Source: Clusia tigrina
Lineage: Eukaryota > Arthropoda > Insecta > Diptera > Clusiidae
Assembly (NCBI GenBank): GCA_920105625.2
Contig: CAKKTE020000437.1
Coordinates: 310,001-374,000 of the forward strand
Direction: 5' to 3'
Length of the DNA stretch: 64,000 nucleotides
The translations under genes were made by a program, and so were the position numbers. How positions within the stretch are numbered: position 1 is the first letter of the stretch; each line of letters opens with the position of its first letter. Shown piece after piece: positions 12,701-23,668 of this stretch. A model generated the notes under the pieces. That model did no database searches. It had not been told where the DNA came from and saw only the letters and a program-made list of their open reading frames with translations.

Positions 12701-14497
12701 TGTATGTTGCAAACTTTGATAGGTATAGGACGTACCGTATAGAAGTTAAGGCCATTTCAAGTTTTATCAGTGTTTGCTTTGGGATTCAAGGGTAGCATAG
12801 CTTTGAGCGATAGCTTAAATTGACAAGAGGCTCGAGTACTTTATTGTTACAAAATTTCAAGGTTTTATGACGCTTCAGTAAAAAGTTGCAAGCATTTGTA
12901 TGTTGCAAACTTTGATAGGTATAGGATGTACCGTATAGAAGTTAGGGCCATTTGAAGTTTTATCAGTGTTTGATTTGGGACATAAGGATAGCATAGCTTC
13001 GAGCGATAGCTTAAATTGACAAGAGTCTCGAGTACTTTATTGTTACAAAATTTCAAGGTTTTATGACGCTCCAGTAAAAAGTAACAAGCATTTGTATGTT
13101 GCAAACTTTGATAGGTTTAGGATGCACCATATAGAAGTTAGGGCCATTTGAAGTTTTATCAGTGTTTGATTTGGGACTCAAGGGAAGCATAGCATTGAGC
13201 GAAAGCTTAAATTGACAAGAGGATCGAGTACTTTATTGTTACAAAATTTCGAGGTTTTATGACGCTCCAGTAAAAAGTTACAAGCATTTGTATGTTGCAA
13301 ACTTTGATAGATGTAGGACGTACCGTATATAAGTTAGAGCTATTTGAAGTTTTATCAGTGTTTGATTTGGGACTCAAGGGTAGCATAGCTATGAGCGATA
13401 GCTTAAATTGACTAGAGGCTCGAGTACTTTATTGTTACAAAGTTTCAAGGTTTTATGACGCTCCAGTAAATAGTTACAAGCATTTGCATGTTGCAAACTT
13501 TGATAGATGTAGGACGTACCATATAGCAGTTGGGGCCATTTGAAGTTTTATCAGTGTTTGTTTTGGGACTCAAGGGTAGCATAGTTTTGAGCGATAGCTT
13601 AAATTGACAAGAGGCTCGAGTACTTTATTGTTACAAAATTTCAAAGTTTTATGACGCTTCAGTAAAAAGTTACAAGCATTTGTATGTTGCAATCTTTGAT
13701 AGGTGTAGGACGTACCGTATAGAAGTTAGGGCCATTGGAAGTTTTTGCAGTGTTTGATTTGGGACTCAAGGGTAGCATAGTTTTGAGCGATAGCTTAAAT
13801 TGACAAGAGGCTCGAGTACTTTATTGTTACAAAATTTCAAGGTTTTATGGCGCTTCAGTAAAAAGTTACAAGCATTTGTATGTTGCAAACTTTGATAGGT
13901 ATAGGACGTACCGTATATAAGTTAGGGCCATTTGAAGTTTTATCAGTGTTTGCTTTGGGATTCAAGGGTAGCAAAGCTTTGAGCGATAGCTTAAATTGAC
14001 AAGAGGCTCAAGTACTTTATTGTTACAAAATTTCAAGGTTTTATGACGCTTCAGTAAAAAGTTACAAGCATTTGTATGTTGCAAACTTTGATAGGTATAG
14101 GACATACCGTATAGCAGTTAGGGCCATTTGAAGTTTTATCAGTGTTTGATTTGGGACTCAAGGGTAGCATAGCTTTCAGCGATAGCTTAAATTGACAAGA
14201 GGCTCGAGTACTTTATTGTTACAAACTTTCAAGGTTTTATGACGCTCCAGTAAAAAGTTACAAGCATTTGTATGTTGCAATCTTTGATAGGTTTAGGACG
14301 TACCGTATAGAAATTAGGGCCATTTGAAGTTTTATTAGTGTTTGATTTGGGACTCAAGGGTATCATAGCTTTGAGCGATAGCTTAAATTGACAAGAGGCT
14401 CGAGTACTTTATTGTTACAAAATTTCGAGGTTTTATGACGCTTCAGTAAAAAGTTACAAGCATTTGTATGTTGCAAACTTTGATAGATATAGGATGT
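9800..14497. repeat. Super-unit copy 2 (24 monomers, 4698 bp)
   Basis: The same two hybrid monomers appear at 10780 (H/N) and 14302 (K/B). Rare variants shared with copy 1, such as gtgacaagc with gatacgtatag in the type A monomers at 7644 and 11368 (3724 bp apart), confirm common descent. Copy 2 differs from copy 1 in carrying six extra monomers (C D E F G B, 11760-12929), in lacking type J, and in a 6-bp deletion of gacgct in the E monomer at 12152. These changes account for the size exactly: 3724 + 1170 - 196 = 4698. The extra block is probably a local duplication, since the B monomers at 11564 and 12734 share the variant gttaaggcc. Confidence 0.83.
12152..12341. repeat. 190-bp type E monomer with a 6-bp deletion
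   Basis: The segment ggttttatccagtaaat lacks the gacgct present in other E monomers. The accatatag landmark therefore falls at 12342 instead of 12348, and the register stays shifted downstream. This deletion is private to this copy, unlike the larger composites that have been amplified. Confidence 0.9.
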
Positions 14498-17400
14498 ACC
14501 GTATAGAAGTTAGGGCCATTTGAAGTTTTATCAGTGTTTGATTTGGGACATAAGGATAGCATAGCTTCGAGCGATAGCTTAAATTGACAAGAGTCTCGAG
14601 TACTTTATTGTTACAAAATTTCAAGGTTTTATGACGCTCCAGTAAAAAGTAACAAGCATTTGTATGTTGCAAACTTTGATAGGTTTAGGATGCACCATAT
14701 AGAAGTTAGGGCCATTTGAAGTTTTATCAGTGTTTGATTTGGGACTCAAGGGAAGCATAGCATTGAGCGAAAGCTTAAATTGACAAGAGGATCGAGTACT
14801 TTATTGTTACAAAATTTCGAGGTTTTATGACGCTCCAGTAAAAAGTTACAAGCATTTGTATCTTGCAAACTTTGATAGATGTAGGACGTACCGTATATAA
14901 GTTAGAGCTATTTGAAGTTTTATCAGTGTTTGATTTGGGACTCAAGGGTAGCATAGCTATGAGCGATAGCTTAAATTGACTAGAGGCTCGAGTACTTTAT
15001 TGTTACAAAGTTTCAAGGTTTTATGACGCTCCAGTAAATAGTTACAAGCATTTGCATGTTGCAAACTTTGATAGATGTAGGACGTACCATATAGCAGTTG
15101 GGGCCATTTGAAGTTTTATCAGTGTTTGATTTGGGATTCAAGGGTAGCATAGCTTTGAGCGATAGCTTAAATTGACAAGAGGCTCGAGTACTTTATTGTT
15201 ACAAAATTTCAAGGTTTTATGACGCTTCAGTAAAAAGTTGCAAGCATTTGTATGTTGCAAACTTTGATAGGTATAGGATGTACCGTATAGAAGTTAGGGC
15301 CATTTGAAGTTTTATCAGTGTTTGATTTGGGACATAAGGATAGCATAGCTTCGAGCGATAGCTTAAATTGACAAGAGTCTCGAGTACTTTATTGTTACAA
15401 AATTTCAAGGTTTTATGACGCTCCAGTAAAAAGTAACAAGCATTTGTATGTTGCAAACTTTGATAGGTTTAGGATGCACCATATAGAAGTTAGGGCCATT
15501 TGAAGTTTTATCAGTGTTTGATTTGGGACTCAAGGGAAGCATAGCATTGAGCGAAAGCTTAAATTGACAAGAGGATCGAGTACTTTATTGTTACAAAATT
15601 TCGAGGTTTTATGACGCTCCAGTAAAAAGTTACAAGCATTTGTATGTTGCAAACTTTGATAGATGTAGGACGTACCGTATATAAGTTAGAGCTATTTGAA
15701 GTTTTATCAGTGTTTGATTTGGGACTCAAGGGTAGCATAGCTATGAGCGATAGCTTAAATTGACTAGAGGCTCGAGTACTTTATTGTTACAAAGTTTCAA
15801 GGTTTTATGACGCTCCAGTAAATAGTTACAAGCATTTGCATGTTGCAAACTTTGATAGATGTAGGACGTACCATATAGCAGTTGGGGCCATTTGAAGTTT
15901 TATCAGTGTTTGTTTTGGGACTCAAGGGTAGCATAGTTTTGAGCGATAGCTTAAATTGACAAGAGGCTCGAGTACTTTATTGTTACAAAATTTCAAAGTT
16001 TTATGACGCTTCAGTAAAAAGTTACAAGCATTTGTATGTTGCAATCTTTGATAGGTGTAGGACGTACCGTATAGAAGTTAGGGCCATTGGAAGTTTTTGC
16101 AGTGTTTGATTTGGGACTCAAGGGTAGCATAGTTTTGAGCGATAGCTTAAATTGACAAGAGGCTCGAGTACTTTATTGTTACAAAATTTCAAGGTTTTAT
16201 GGCGCTTCAGTAAAAAGTTACAAGCATTTGTATGTTGCAAACTTTGATAGGTATAGGACGTACCGTATATAAGTTAGGGCCATTTGAAGTTTTATCAGTG
16301 TTTGCTTTGGGATTCAAGGGTAGCATAGCTTTGAGCGATAGCTTAAATTGACAAGAGGCTCAAGTACTTTATTGTTACAAAATTTCAAGGTTTTATGACG
16401 CTTCAGTAAAAAGTTACAAGCATTTGTATGTTGCAAACTTTGATAGGTATAGGACATACCGTATAGCAGTTAGGGCCATTTGAAGTTTTATCAGTGTTTG
16501 ATTTGGGACTCAAGGGTAGCATAGCTTTCAGCGATAGCTTAAATTGACAAGAGGCTCGAGTACTTTATTGTTACAAACTTTCAAGGTTTTATGACGCTCC
16601 AGTAAAAAGTTACAAGCATTTGTATGTTGCAATCTTTGATAGGTGTAGGACGTACCGTATAGAAATTAGGGCCATTTGAAGTTTTATCAGTGTTTGATTT
16701 GGGACTCAAAGGAAGCATAGCATTGAGCGAAAGCTTAAATTGACAAGAGGATCGAGTACTTTATTGTTACAAAATTTCGAGGTTTTATGACGCTCCAGTA
16801 AAAAGTTACAAGCATTTGTATGTTGCAATCTTTGATAGGTTCAGGACGTACCGTATAGAAATTAGGGCCATTTGAAGTTTTATTAGTGTTTGATTTGGGA
16901 CTCAAGGGTATCATAGCTTTGAGCGATAGCTTAAATTGACAAGAGGCTCGAGTACTTTATTGTTACAAAATTTCGAGGTTTTATGACGCTCCAGTAAAAA
17001 GTTATAAGCATTTGTATGTGGCAATTTTGATAGGTGTAGGACGCACCGTATAGAAGTTAGGGCCATTTGAAGATTTATCAGTGTTTGATTTGTGACTCAA
17101 GGGTAGCATAGCTTTGAGCGATAGCTTAAATTGACAAGAGGCTCGAGTACTTTATTGTTACAAAATTTCAAGGTTTTATGACGCTCCAGTAAAAAGTTAC
17201 AAGCATTTGTATGTTGCTAACTTTGATAGGTATATGATGCACCGTATAGAAGTTAGGGCCATTTGAAGTTTTATCAGTGTTTGATTTGGGACTCAAGGGA
17301 AGCATGGCTTTGAGCGATAGCTTAAATTGACAACAGAATCGAGTACTTTATTGTTACAAAATTTCGAGGTTTTATGACGCTCCAGTAAAAAGTTACAAGC

Positions 17401-18024
17401 ATTTGTATGTTGCAAACTTTGATAGATGTAGGACGTACCGTATATAAGTTAGAACCATTTGAAGTTTTATCAGTGTTTGATTTGGGACTCGAGGGTAGCA
17501 TAGCTATGAGCGATAGCTTAAATTGACAAGAGGCTCGAGTACTTTATTGTTACAAAATTTCAAGGTTTTATGACGCTCCAGTAAAAAGTTACAAGCATTT
17601 GCATGTTGCAAACTTTGATAGCTATAGGAGGCACCATATAGAAGTTAGGGCCATTTGAAGTTTTATCATTCTTTGATTTGGGACTCAAGGGAAGCATAGC
17701 TTTGAGCGAAAGCTTAAATTGACAAGAGGATCGAGTACTTTATTGTTACAAAATTTCAAGGTTTTATGGCGCTTCAGTAAAAAGTGACAAGCATTTGTAT
17801 GTTGCAAACTTTGATACGTATAGGACGTACCGTATAGAAGTTAGGGCCATTTCAAGTTTTATCAGTGTTTGCTTTGGGATTCAAGGGTAGCATAGCTTTG
17901 AGCGATAGCTTAAATTGACAAGAGGCTCGAGTACTTTATTGTTACAAAATTTCAAGGTTTTATGACGCTTCAGTAAAAAGTTACAAGCATTTGTATGTTG
18001 CAAACTTTGATAGGTATAGGATGT

Positions 18025-21000
18025 ACCGTATAGAAGTTAGGGCCATTTGAAGTTTTATCAGTGTTTGATTTGGGACATAAGGATAGCATAGCTTCGAGCG
18101 ATAGCTTAAATTGACAAGAGTCTCGAATACTTTATTGTTACAAAATTTCAAGGTTTTATGACGCTCCAGTAAAAAGTAACAAGCATTTGTATGTTGCAAA
18201 CTTTGATAGGTTTAGGATGCACCATATAGAAGTTAGGGCCATTTGAAGTTTTATCAGTGTTTGATTTGGGACTCAAGGGAAGCATAGCATTGAGCGAAAG
18301 CTTAAATTGACAAGAGGATCGAGTACTTTATTGTTACAAAATTTCGAGGTTTTATGACGCTCCAGTAAAAAGTTACAAGCATTTCTATGTTGCAAACTTT
18401 GATAGGTTTAGGATGCACCATATAGAAGTTAGGGCCATTTGAAGTTTTATCAGTGTTTGATTTGGGACTCAAGGGAAGCATAGCATTGAGCGAAAGCTTA
18501 AATTGACAAGAGGATCGAGTACTTTATTGTTACAAAATTTCGAGGTTTTATGACGCTCCAGTAAAAAGTTACAAGCATTTGTATGTTGCAAACTTTGATA
18601 GATGTAGGACGTACCGTATATAAGTTAGAGCTATTTGAAGTTTTATCAGTGTTTGATTTGGGACTCAAGGGTAGCATAGCTATGAGCGATAGCTTAAATT
18701 GACTAGAGGCTCGAGTACTTTATTGTTACAAAGTTTCAAGGTTTTATGACGCTCCAGTAAATAGTTACAAGCATTTGCATGTTGCAAACTTTGATAGATG
18801 TAGGACGTACCATATAGCAGTTGGGGCCATTTGAAGTTTTATCAGTGTTTGATTTGGGACTCAAGGGTAGCATAGTTTTGAGCGATAGCTTAAATTGACA
18901 AGAGGCTCGAGTACTTTATTGTTACAAAATTTCAAAGTTTTATGACGCTCCAGTAAAAAGTTACAAGCATTTGTATGTTGCAATCTTTGATAGGTGTAGG
19001 ACGTACCGTATAGAAGTTAGGGCCATTGGAAGTTTTTGCAGTGTTTGATTTGGGACTCAAGGGTAGCATAGTTTTGAGCGATAGCTTAAATTGACAAGTG
19101 GCTCGAGTACTTTATTGTTACAAAATTTCAAGGTTTTATGGCGCTTCAGTAAAAAGTTACAAGCATTTGTATGTTGCAAACTTTGATAGGTATAGGACGT
19201 ACCGTATATAAGTTAGGGCCATTTGAAGTTTTATCAGTGTTTGCTTTGGGATTCAAGGGTAGCATAGCTTTGAGCGATAGCTTAAATTGACAAGAGGCTC
19301 AAGTACTTTATTGTTACAAAATTTCAAGGTTTTATGACGCTTCAGTAAAAAGTTACAAGCATTTGTATGTTGCAAACTTTGATAGGTATAGGACATACCG
19401 TATAGCAGTTAGGGCCATTTGAAGTTTTATCAGTGTTTGATTTGGGACTCAAGGGTAGCATAGCTTTCAGCGATAGCTTAAATTGACAAGAGGCTCGAGT
19501 ACTTTATTGTTACAAACTTTCAAGGTTTTATGACGCTCCAGTAAAAAGTTACAAGCATTTGTATGTTGCAATCTTTGATAGGTATAGGACGTACCGTATA
19601 GAAATTAGGGCCATTTGAAGTTTTATCAGTGTTTGATTTGGGACTCAAAGGAAGCATATCTTTGAGCGATAGCTTAAATTGACAAGAGGGTCGAGTACTT
19701 TATTGTTACAAAATTTCGAGGTTTTATGACGCTCCAGTAAAAAGTTACAAGCATTTGTATGTTGCAATCTTTGATAGGTTTAGGACGTACCGTATAGAAA
19801 TTAGGGCCATTTGAAGTTTTATTAGTGTTTGATTTGGGACTCAAGGGTATCATAGCTTTGAGCGATAGCTTAAATTGACAAGAGGCTCGAGTACTTTATT
19901 GTTACAAAATTTCGAGGTTTTATGACGCTCCAGTAAAAAGTTATAAGCATTTGTATGTGGCAATCTTTGATAGGTGTAGGACGCACCGTATAGAAGTTAG
20001 GGCCATTTGAAGATTTATCAGTGTTTGATTTGTGACTCAAGGGTAGCATAGCTTTGAGCGATAGCTTAAATTGACAAGAGGCTCGAGTACTTTATTGTTA
20101 CAAAATTTCAAGGTTTTATGACGCTCCAGTAAAAAGTTACAAGCATTTGTATGTTGCTAACTTTGATAGGTATATGATGCACCGTATAGAAGTTAGGGCC
20201 ATTTGAAGTTTTATCAGTGTTTGATTTGGGACTCAAGGGAAGCATGGCGTTGAGCGATAGCTTAAATTGACAACAGAATCGAGTACTTTATTGTTACAAA
20301 ATTTCGAGGTTTTATGACGCTCCAGTAAAAAGTTACAAGCATTTGTATGTTGCAAAGTTTGATAGATGTAGGACGTACCGTATATAAGTTAGAGCCATTT
20401 GAAGTTTTATCAGTGTTTGATTTGGGACTCGAGGGTAGCATAGCTATGAGCGATAGCTTAAATTGACAAGAGGCTCGAGTACTTTATTGTTACAAAATTT
20501 CAAGGTTTTATGACGCTCCAGTAAAAAGTTACAAGCATTTGCATGTTGCAAACTTTGATAGCTATAGGAGGCACCATATAGAAGTTAGGGCCATTTGAAG
20601 TTTTATCATTGTTTGATTTGGGACTCAAGGGAAGCATAGCTTTGAGCGAAAGCTTAAATTGACAAGAGGATCGAGTACTTTATTGTTACAAAATTTCGAG
20701 GTTTTATGACGCTCCAGTAAAAAGTTACAAGCATTTGTATGTTGCAAACTTTGATAGATGTAGGACGTACCGTATATAAGTTAGAGCTATTTGAAGTTTT
20801 ATCAGTGTTTGATTTGGGACTCAAGGGTAGCATAGCTATGAGCGATAGCTTAAATTGATAAGAGGCTCGAGTACTTTATTGTTACAAAATTTCAAGGTTT
20901 TATGACGCTCCAGTAAAAAGTTACAAGCATTTGTATGTTGCAATCTTTGATAGGTGTAGGACGTACCGTATAGACGTTAGGGCCATTGGAAGTTTTTTCA

Positions 21001-21160
21001 GTGGTTGATTTGGGACTCAAGGGTAGCATAGCTTTGAGCGATAGCTTAAATTGACAAGAGGCTCGTGTACCTAATTGTTACAAAATTTCAAGGTTTTATG
21101 GCGCTTCAGTAAAAAGTTACAAGCATTTGTATGTTGCAAACTTTGATAGGTATAGGATGT
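18025..21160. repeat. 16-monomer, 3136-bp HOR unit, the longest continuous run of block 1 types
   Basis: Order: C, D, D, E, F, G, H, I, J, K, L, M, N, O, P, A. The next C begins at 21161. The first D monomer (18221) ends like type C (ggtttaggatgc), so a second D follows at 18417. Type B is merged into A: the monomer at 20965 starts as A and ends in ggatgt like B. Apart from the extra D and missing B this is the full canonical order, which makes it the best local evidence for the order of types I to P in one continuous stretch. Confidence 0.85.
20638..20654. other. Perfect 6-bp dyad, AGCTTT form (representative)
   Basis: In this type O monomer the arms agcttt and aaagct flank the same loop gagcg. 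Relative to the AGCTAT form, one base in each arm has changed in a complementary way, so pairing is kept. Whether it forms a hairpin or binds a protein is unknown. Confidence 0.85.
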
Positions 21161-22140
21161 ACCGTATAGAAGTTAGGGCCATTTGAAGTTTTCTCAGTGT
21201 TTGATTTGGGACATAAGGATAGCATAGCTTCGAGCGATAGCTTAAATTGACAAGAGTCTCGAGTACTTTATTGTTACAAAATTTCAAGGTTTTATGACGC
21301 TCCAGTAAAAAGTAACAAGCATTTGTATGTTGCAAACTTTGATAGGTATAGGATGCACCATATAGAAGTTAGGGCCATTTGAAGTTTTATCAGTGTTTGA
21401 TTTGGGACTCAAGGGAAGCATAGCATTGAGCGAAAGCTTAAATTGACAAGAGGATCGAGTACTTTATTGTTACAAAATTTCGAGGTTTTATGACGCTCCA
21501 GTAAAAAGTTACAAGCATTTGTATGTTGCAAACTTTGATAGATGTAGGACATACCGTATATAAGTTAGAGCTATTTGAAGTTTTATCAGTGTTTGATTTG
21601 GGACTCAAGGGTAGCATAGCTATGAGCGATAGCTTAAATTGACTAGAGGCTCGAGTACTTTATTGTTACAAAGTTTCAAGGTTTTATGACGCTCCAGTAA
21701 ATAGTTACAAGCATTTGCATGTTGCAAACTTTGATAGATGTAGGACGTACCATATAGCAGTTGGGGCCATTTGAAGTTTTATCAGTGTTTGATTTAGGAC
21801 TCAAGGGTAGCATAGCTTTGAGCGATAGCTTAAATTGACAAGAGGCTCGAGTACTTTATTGTTACAAAATGTCAAAGTTTTATGACGCTTCAGTAAAAAG
21901 TTACAAGCATTTGTATGTTGCAATCTTTGATAGGTGTAGGACGTACCGTATAGAAGTTAGGGCCATTGGAAATTTTTGCAGTGTTTGATTTGGGACTCAA
22001 GGGTAGCATAGTTTTGAGCGATAGCTTATATTGACAAGAGGCTCGAGTACTTTATTGTTACAAAATTTCAAGGTTTTATGGCGCTTCAGTAAAAAGTTAT
22101 AAGCATTTGTATGTGGCAATCTTTGATAGGTGTAGGACGT

Positions 22141-22414
22141 ACCGTATAGAAGTTATTGCCATTTGAAGATTTATCAGTGTTTGATTTGTGACTCAAGAGT
22201 AGCATAGCTTTGAGCGATAGCTTAAATTGACAAGAGGCTCGAGTACTTTATTGTTACAAAATTTCAAGGTTTTATGACGCTCCAGTATTGAGCGAAAGCT
22301 TAAATTGACAAGAGTCTCGAGTACTTTATTGTTACAAAATTTCAAGGTTTTATGACGCTCCAGTAAAAAGTAACAAGCATTTGTATGTTGCAAACTTTGA
22401 TAGGTATAGGATGC
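22141..22414. repeat. 274-bp composite monomer L|D, copy 1
   Basis: A type L monomer (agatttatcag, ttgtgactc) runs to ccagta at monomer position 147 and is joined directly to ttgagcgaaag, position 70 of a D-like monomer. This deletes 118 bp. The two partners share only one base (a) at the join, so the event was not a register-keeping exchange between aligned monomers. This copy continues with gtctcgag and gtaacaagc, type C variants not seen in the other two copies. Confidence 0.92.
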
Positions 22415-23394
22415 ACCATATAGAAGTTAGGGCCATTTGAAGTTTTATCAGTGTTTGATTTGGGACTCAAGGGAAGCATAGCATTGAGCGAAAGCTTAAA
22501 TTGACAAGAGGATCGAGTACTTTATTGTTACAAAATTTCGAGGTTTTATGACGCTCCAGTAAAAAGTTACAAGCATTTGTATGTTGCAAACTTTGATAGA
22601 TGTAGGACGTACCGTATATAAGTTAGAGCTATTTGAAGTTTTATCAGTGTTTGATTTGGGACTCAAGGGTAGCATAGCTATGAGCGATAGCTTAAATTGA
22701 CTAGAGGCTCGAGTACTTTATTGTTACAAAGTTTCAAGGTTTTATGACGCTCCAGTAAATAGTTACAAGCATTTGCATGTTGCAAACTTTGATAGATGTA
22801 GGACGTACCATATAGCAGTTGGGGCCATTTGAAGTTTTATCAGTGTTTGATTTAGGACTCAAGGGTAGCATAGCTTTGAGCGATAGCTTAAATTGACAAG
22901 AGGCTCGAGTACTTTATTGTTACAAAATGTCAAAGTTTTATGACGCTTCAGTAAAAAGTTACAAGCATTTGTATGTTGCAATCTTTGATAGGTGTAGGAC
23001 GTACCGTATAGAAGTTAGGGCCATTGGAAATTTTTGCAGTGTTTGATTTGGGACTCAAGGGTAGCATAGTTTTGAGCGATAGCTTATATTGACAAGAGGC
23101 TCGAGTACTTTATTGTTACAAAATTTCAAGGTTTTATGACGCTTCAGTAAAAAGTTACAAGCATTTGTATGTTGCAAACTTTGATAGGTATAGGATGCAC
23201 TGTGTAGAAGTTAGGGCCATTTGAAGTTTTATTAGTGTTTGATTTGGGACTCAAGGGTAGCATAGCTTTGAGCGATAGCTTAAATTGACAAGAGGCTCGA
23301 GTACTTTATTGTTACAAAATTTCAAGGTTTTATGACGCTCCAGTAAAAAGTTATAAGCATTTGTATGTGGCAATCTTTGATAGGTGTAGGACGT
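22141..23394. repeat. 1254-bp HOR unit led by a 274-bp composite monomer
   Basis: The unit is a composite L|D monomer (22141-22414), then D, E, F, G and a type R monomer starting actgtgtag at 23199. The next composite begins 1254 bp later at 23395, which equals seven monomers minus the 118 bp lost in the composite. This is the first place where type R appears and essentially the last where type C features (gtaacaagc near 22370) occur, so it marks the transition from block 1 to block 2. Confidence 0.85.
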
Positions 23395-23668
23395 ACCGTA
23401 TAGAAGTTATTGCCATTTGAAGATTTATCAGTGTTTGATTTGTGACTCAAGAGTAGCATAGCTTTGAGCGATAGCTTAAATTGACAAGAGGCTCGAGTAC
23501 TTTATTGTTACAAAATTTCAAGGTTTTATGACGCTCCAGTATTGAGCGAAAGCTTAAATTGACAAGAGGATCGAGTACTTTATTGTTACAAAATTTCGAG
23601 GTTTTATGACGCTCCAGTAAAAAGTTACAAGCATTTGTATGTTGCAAACTTTGATAGATGTAGGACGT
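23395..23668. repeat. 274-bp composite monomer L|D, copy 2
   Basis: It has the same ccagta|ttgagcg join as the copy at 22141, followed by ggatcgag and ttcgagg as in a normal D monomer. The left part carries gttattgcc and caagagtagc, also present in copy 1, which supports descent by duplication of the surrounding HOR. Confidence 0.92.

Larger units (their letters stand above)
1..22140. repeat. Block 1: HOR region built from 16 monomer types
   Basis: Diagnostic variants define 16 types in fixed order. A: ggaagttttttcag, ctcgtg. B: tttcaag, ctttgggattc. C: gacataagg, gtaacaagc. D: accatatag, gcattgagcgaaag. E: agagctatt, taaatagtt. F: gcagttgggg after accatata, ttcaaag. G: tttttgcag, catagttttg. 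H: tataagttaggg, ctcaag. I: gcagttaggg, tttcagcg. J: gaaattaggg, catatctttg. K: gaaattaggg, ttattag, gtggcaatc. L: agatttatcag, ttgtgactc. M: gcatggctttg, agaatcgag. N: gactcgaggg, gctataggaggc. O: ttatcattg, gcgaaag. P: agagctatt, gataagagg. Type C recurs at 393, 3725, 6076, 8036, 9800, 11760, 12930, 14498, 15282, 18025 and 21161, giving unit sizes of 17, 12, 10, 9, 10, 6, 8, 4, 14 and 16 monomers. A C-like hybrid at 2549 splits the first unit. Small slips: 1 bp lost near 4806, 6 bp near 12288, 1 bp near 17030. Confidence 0.9.
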
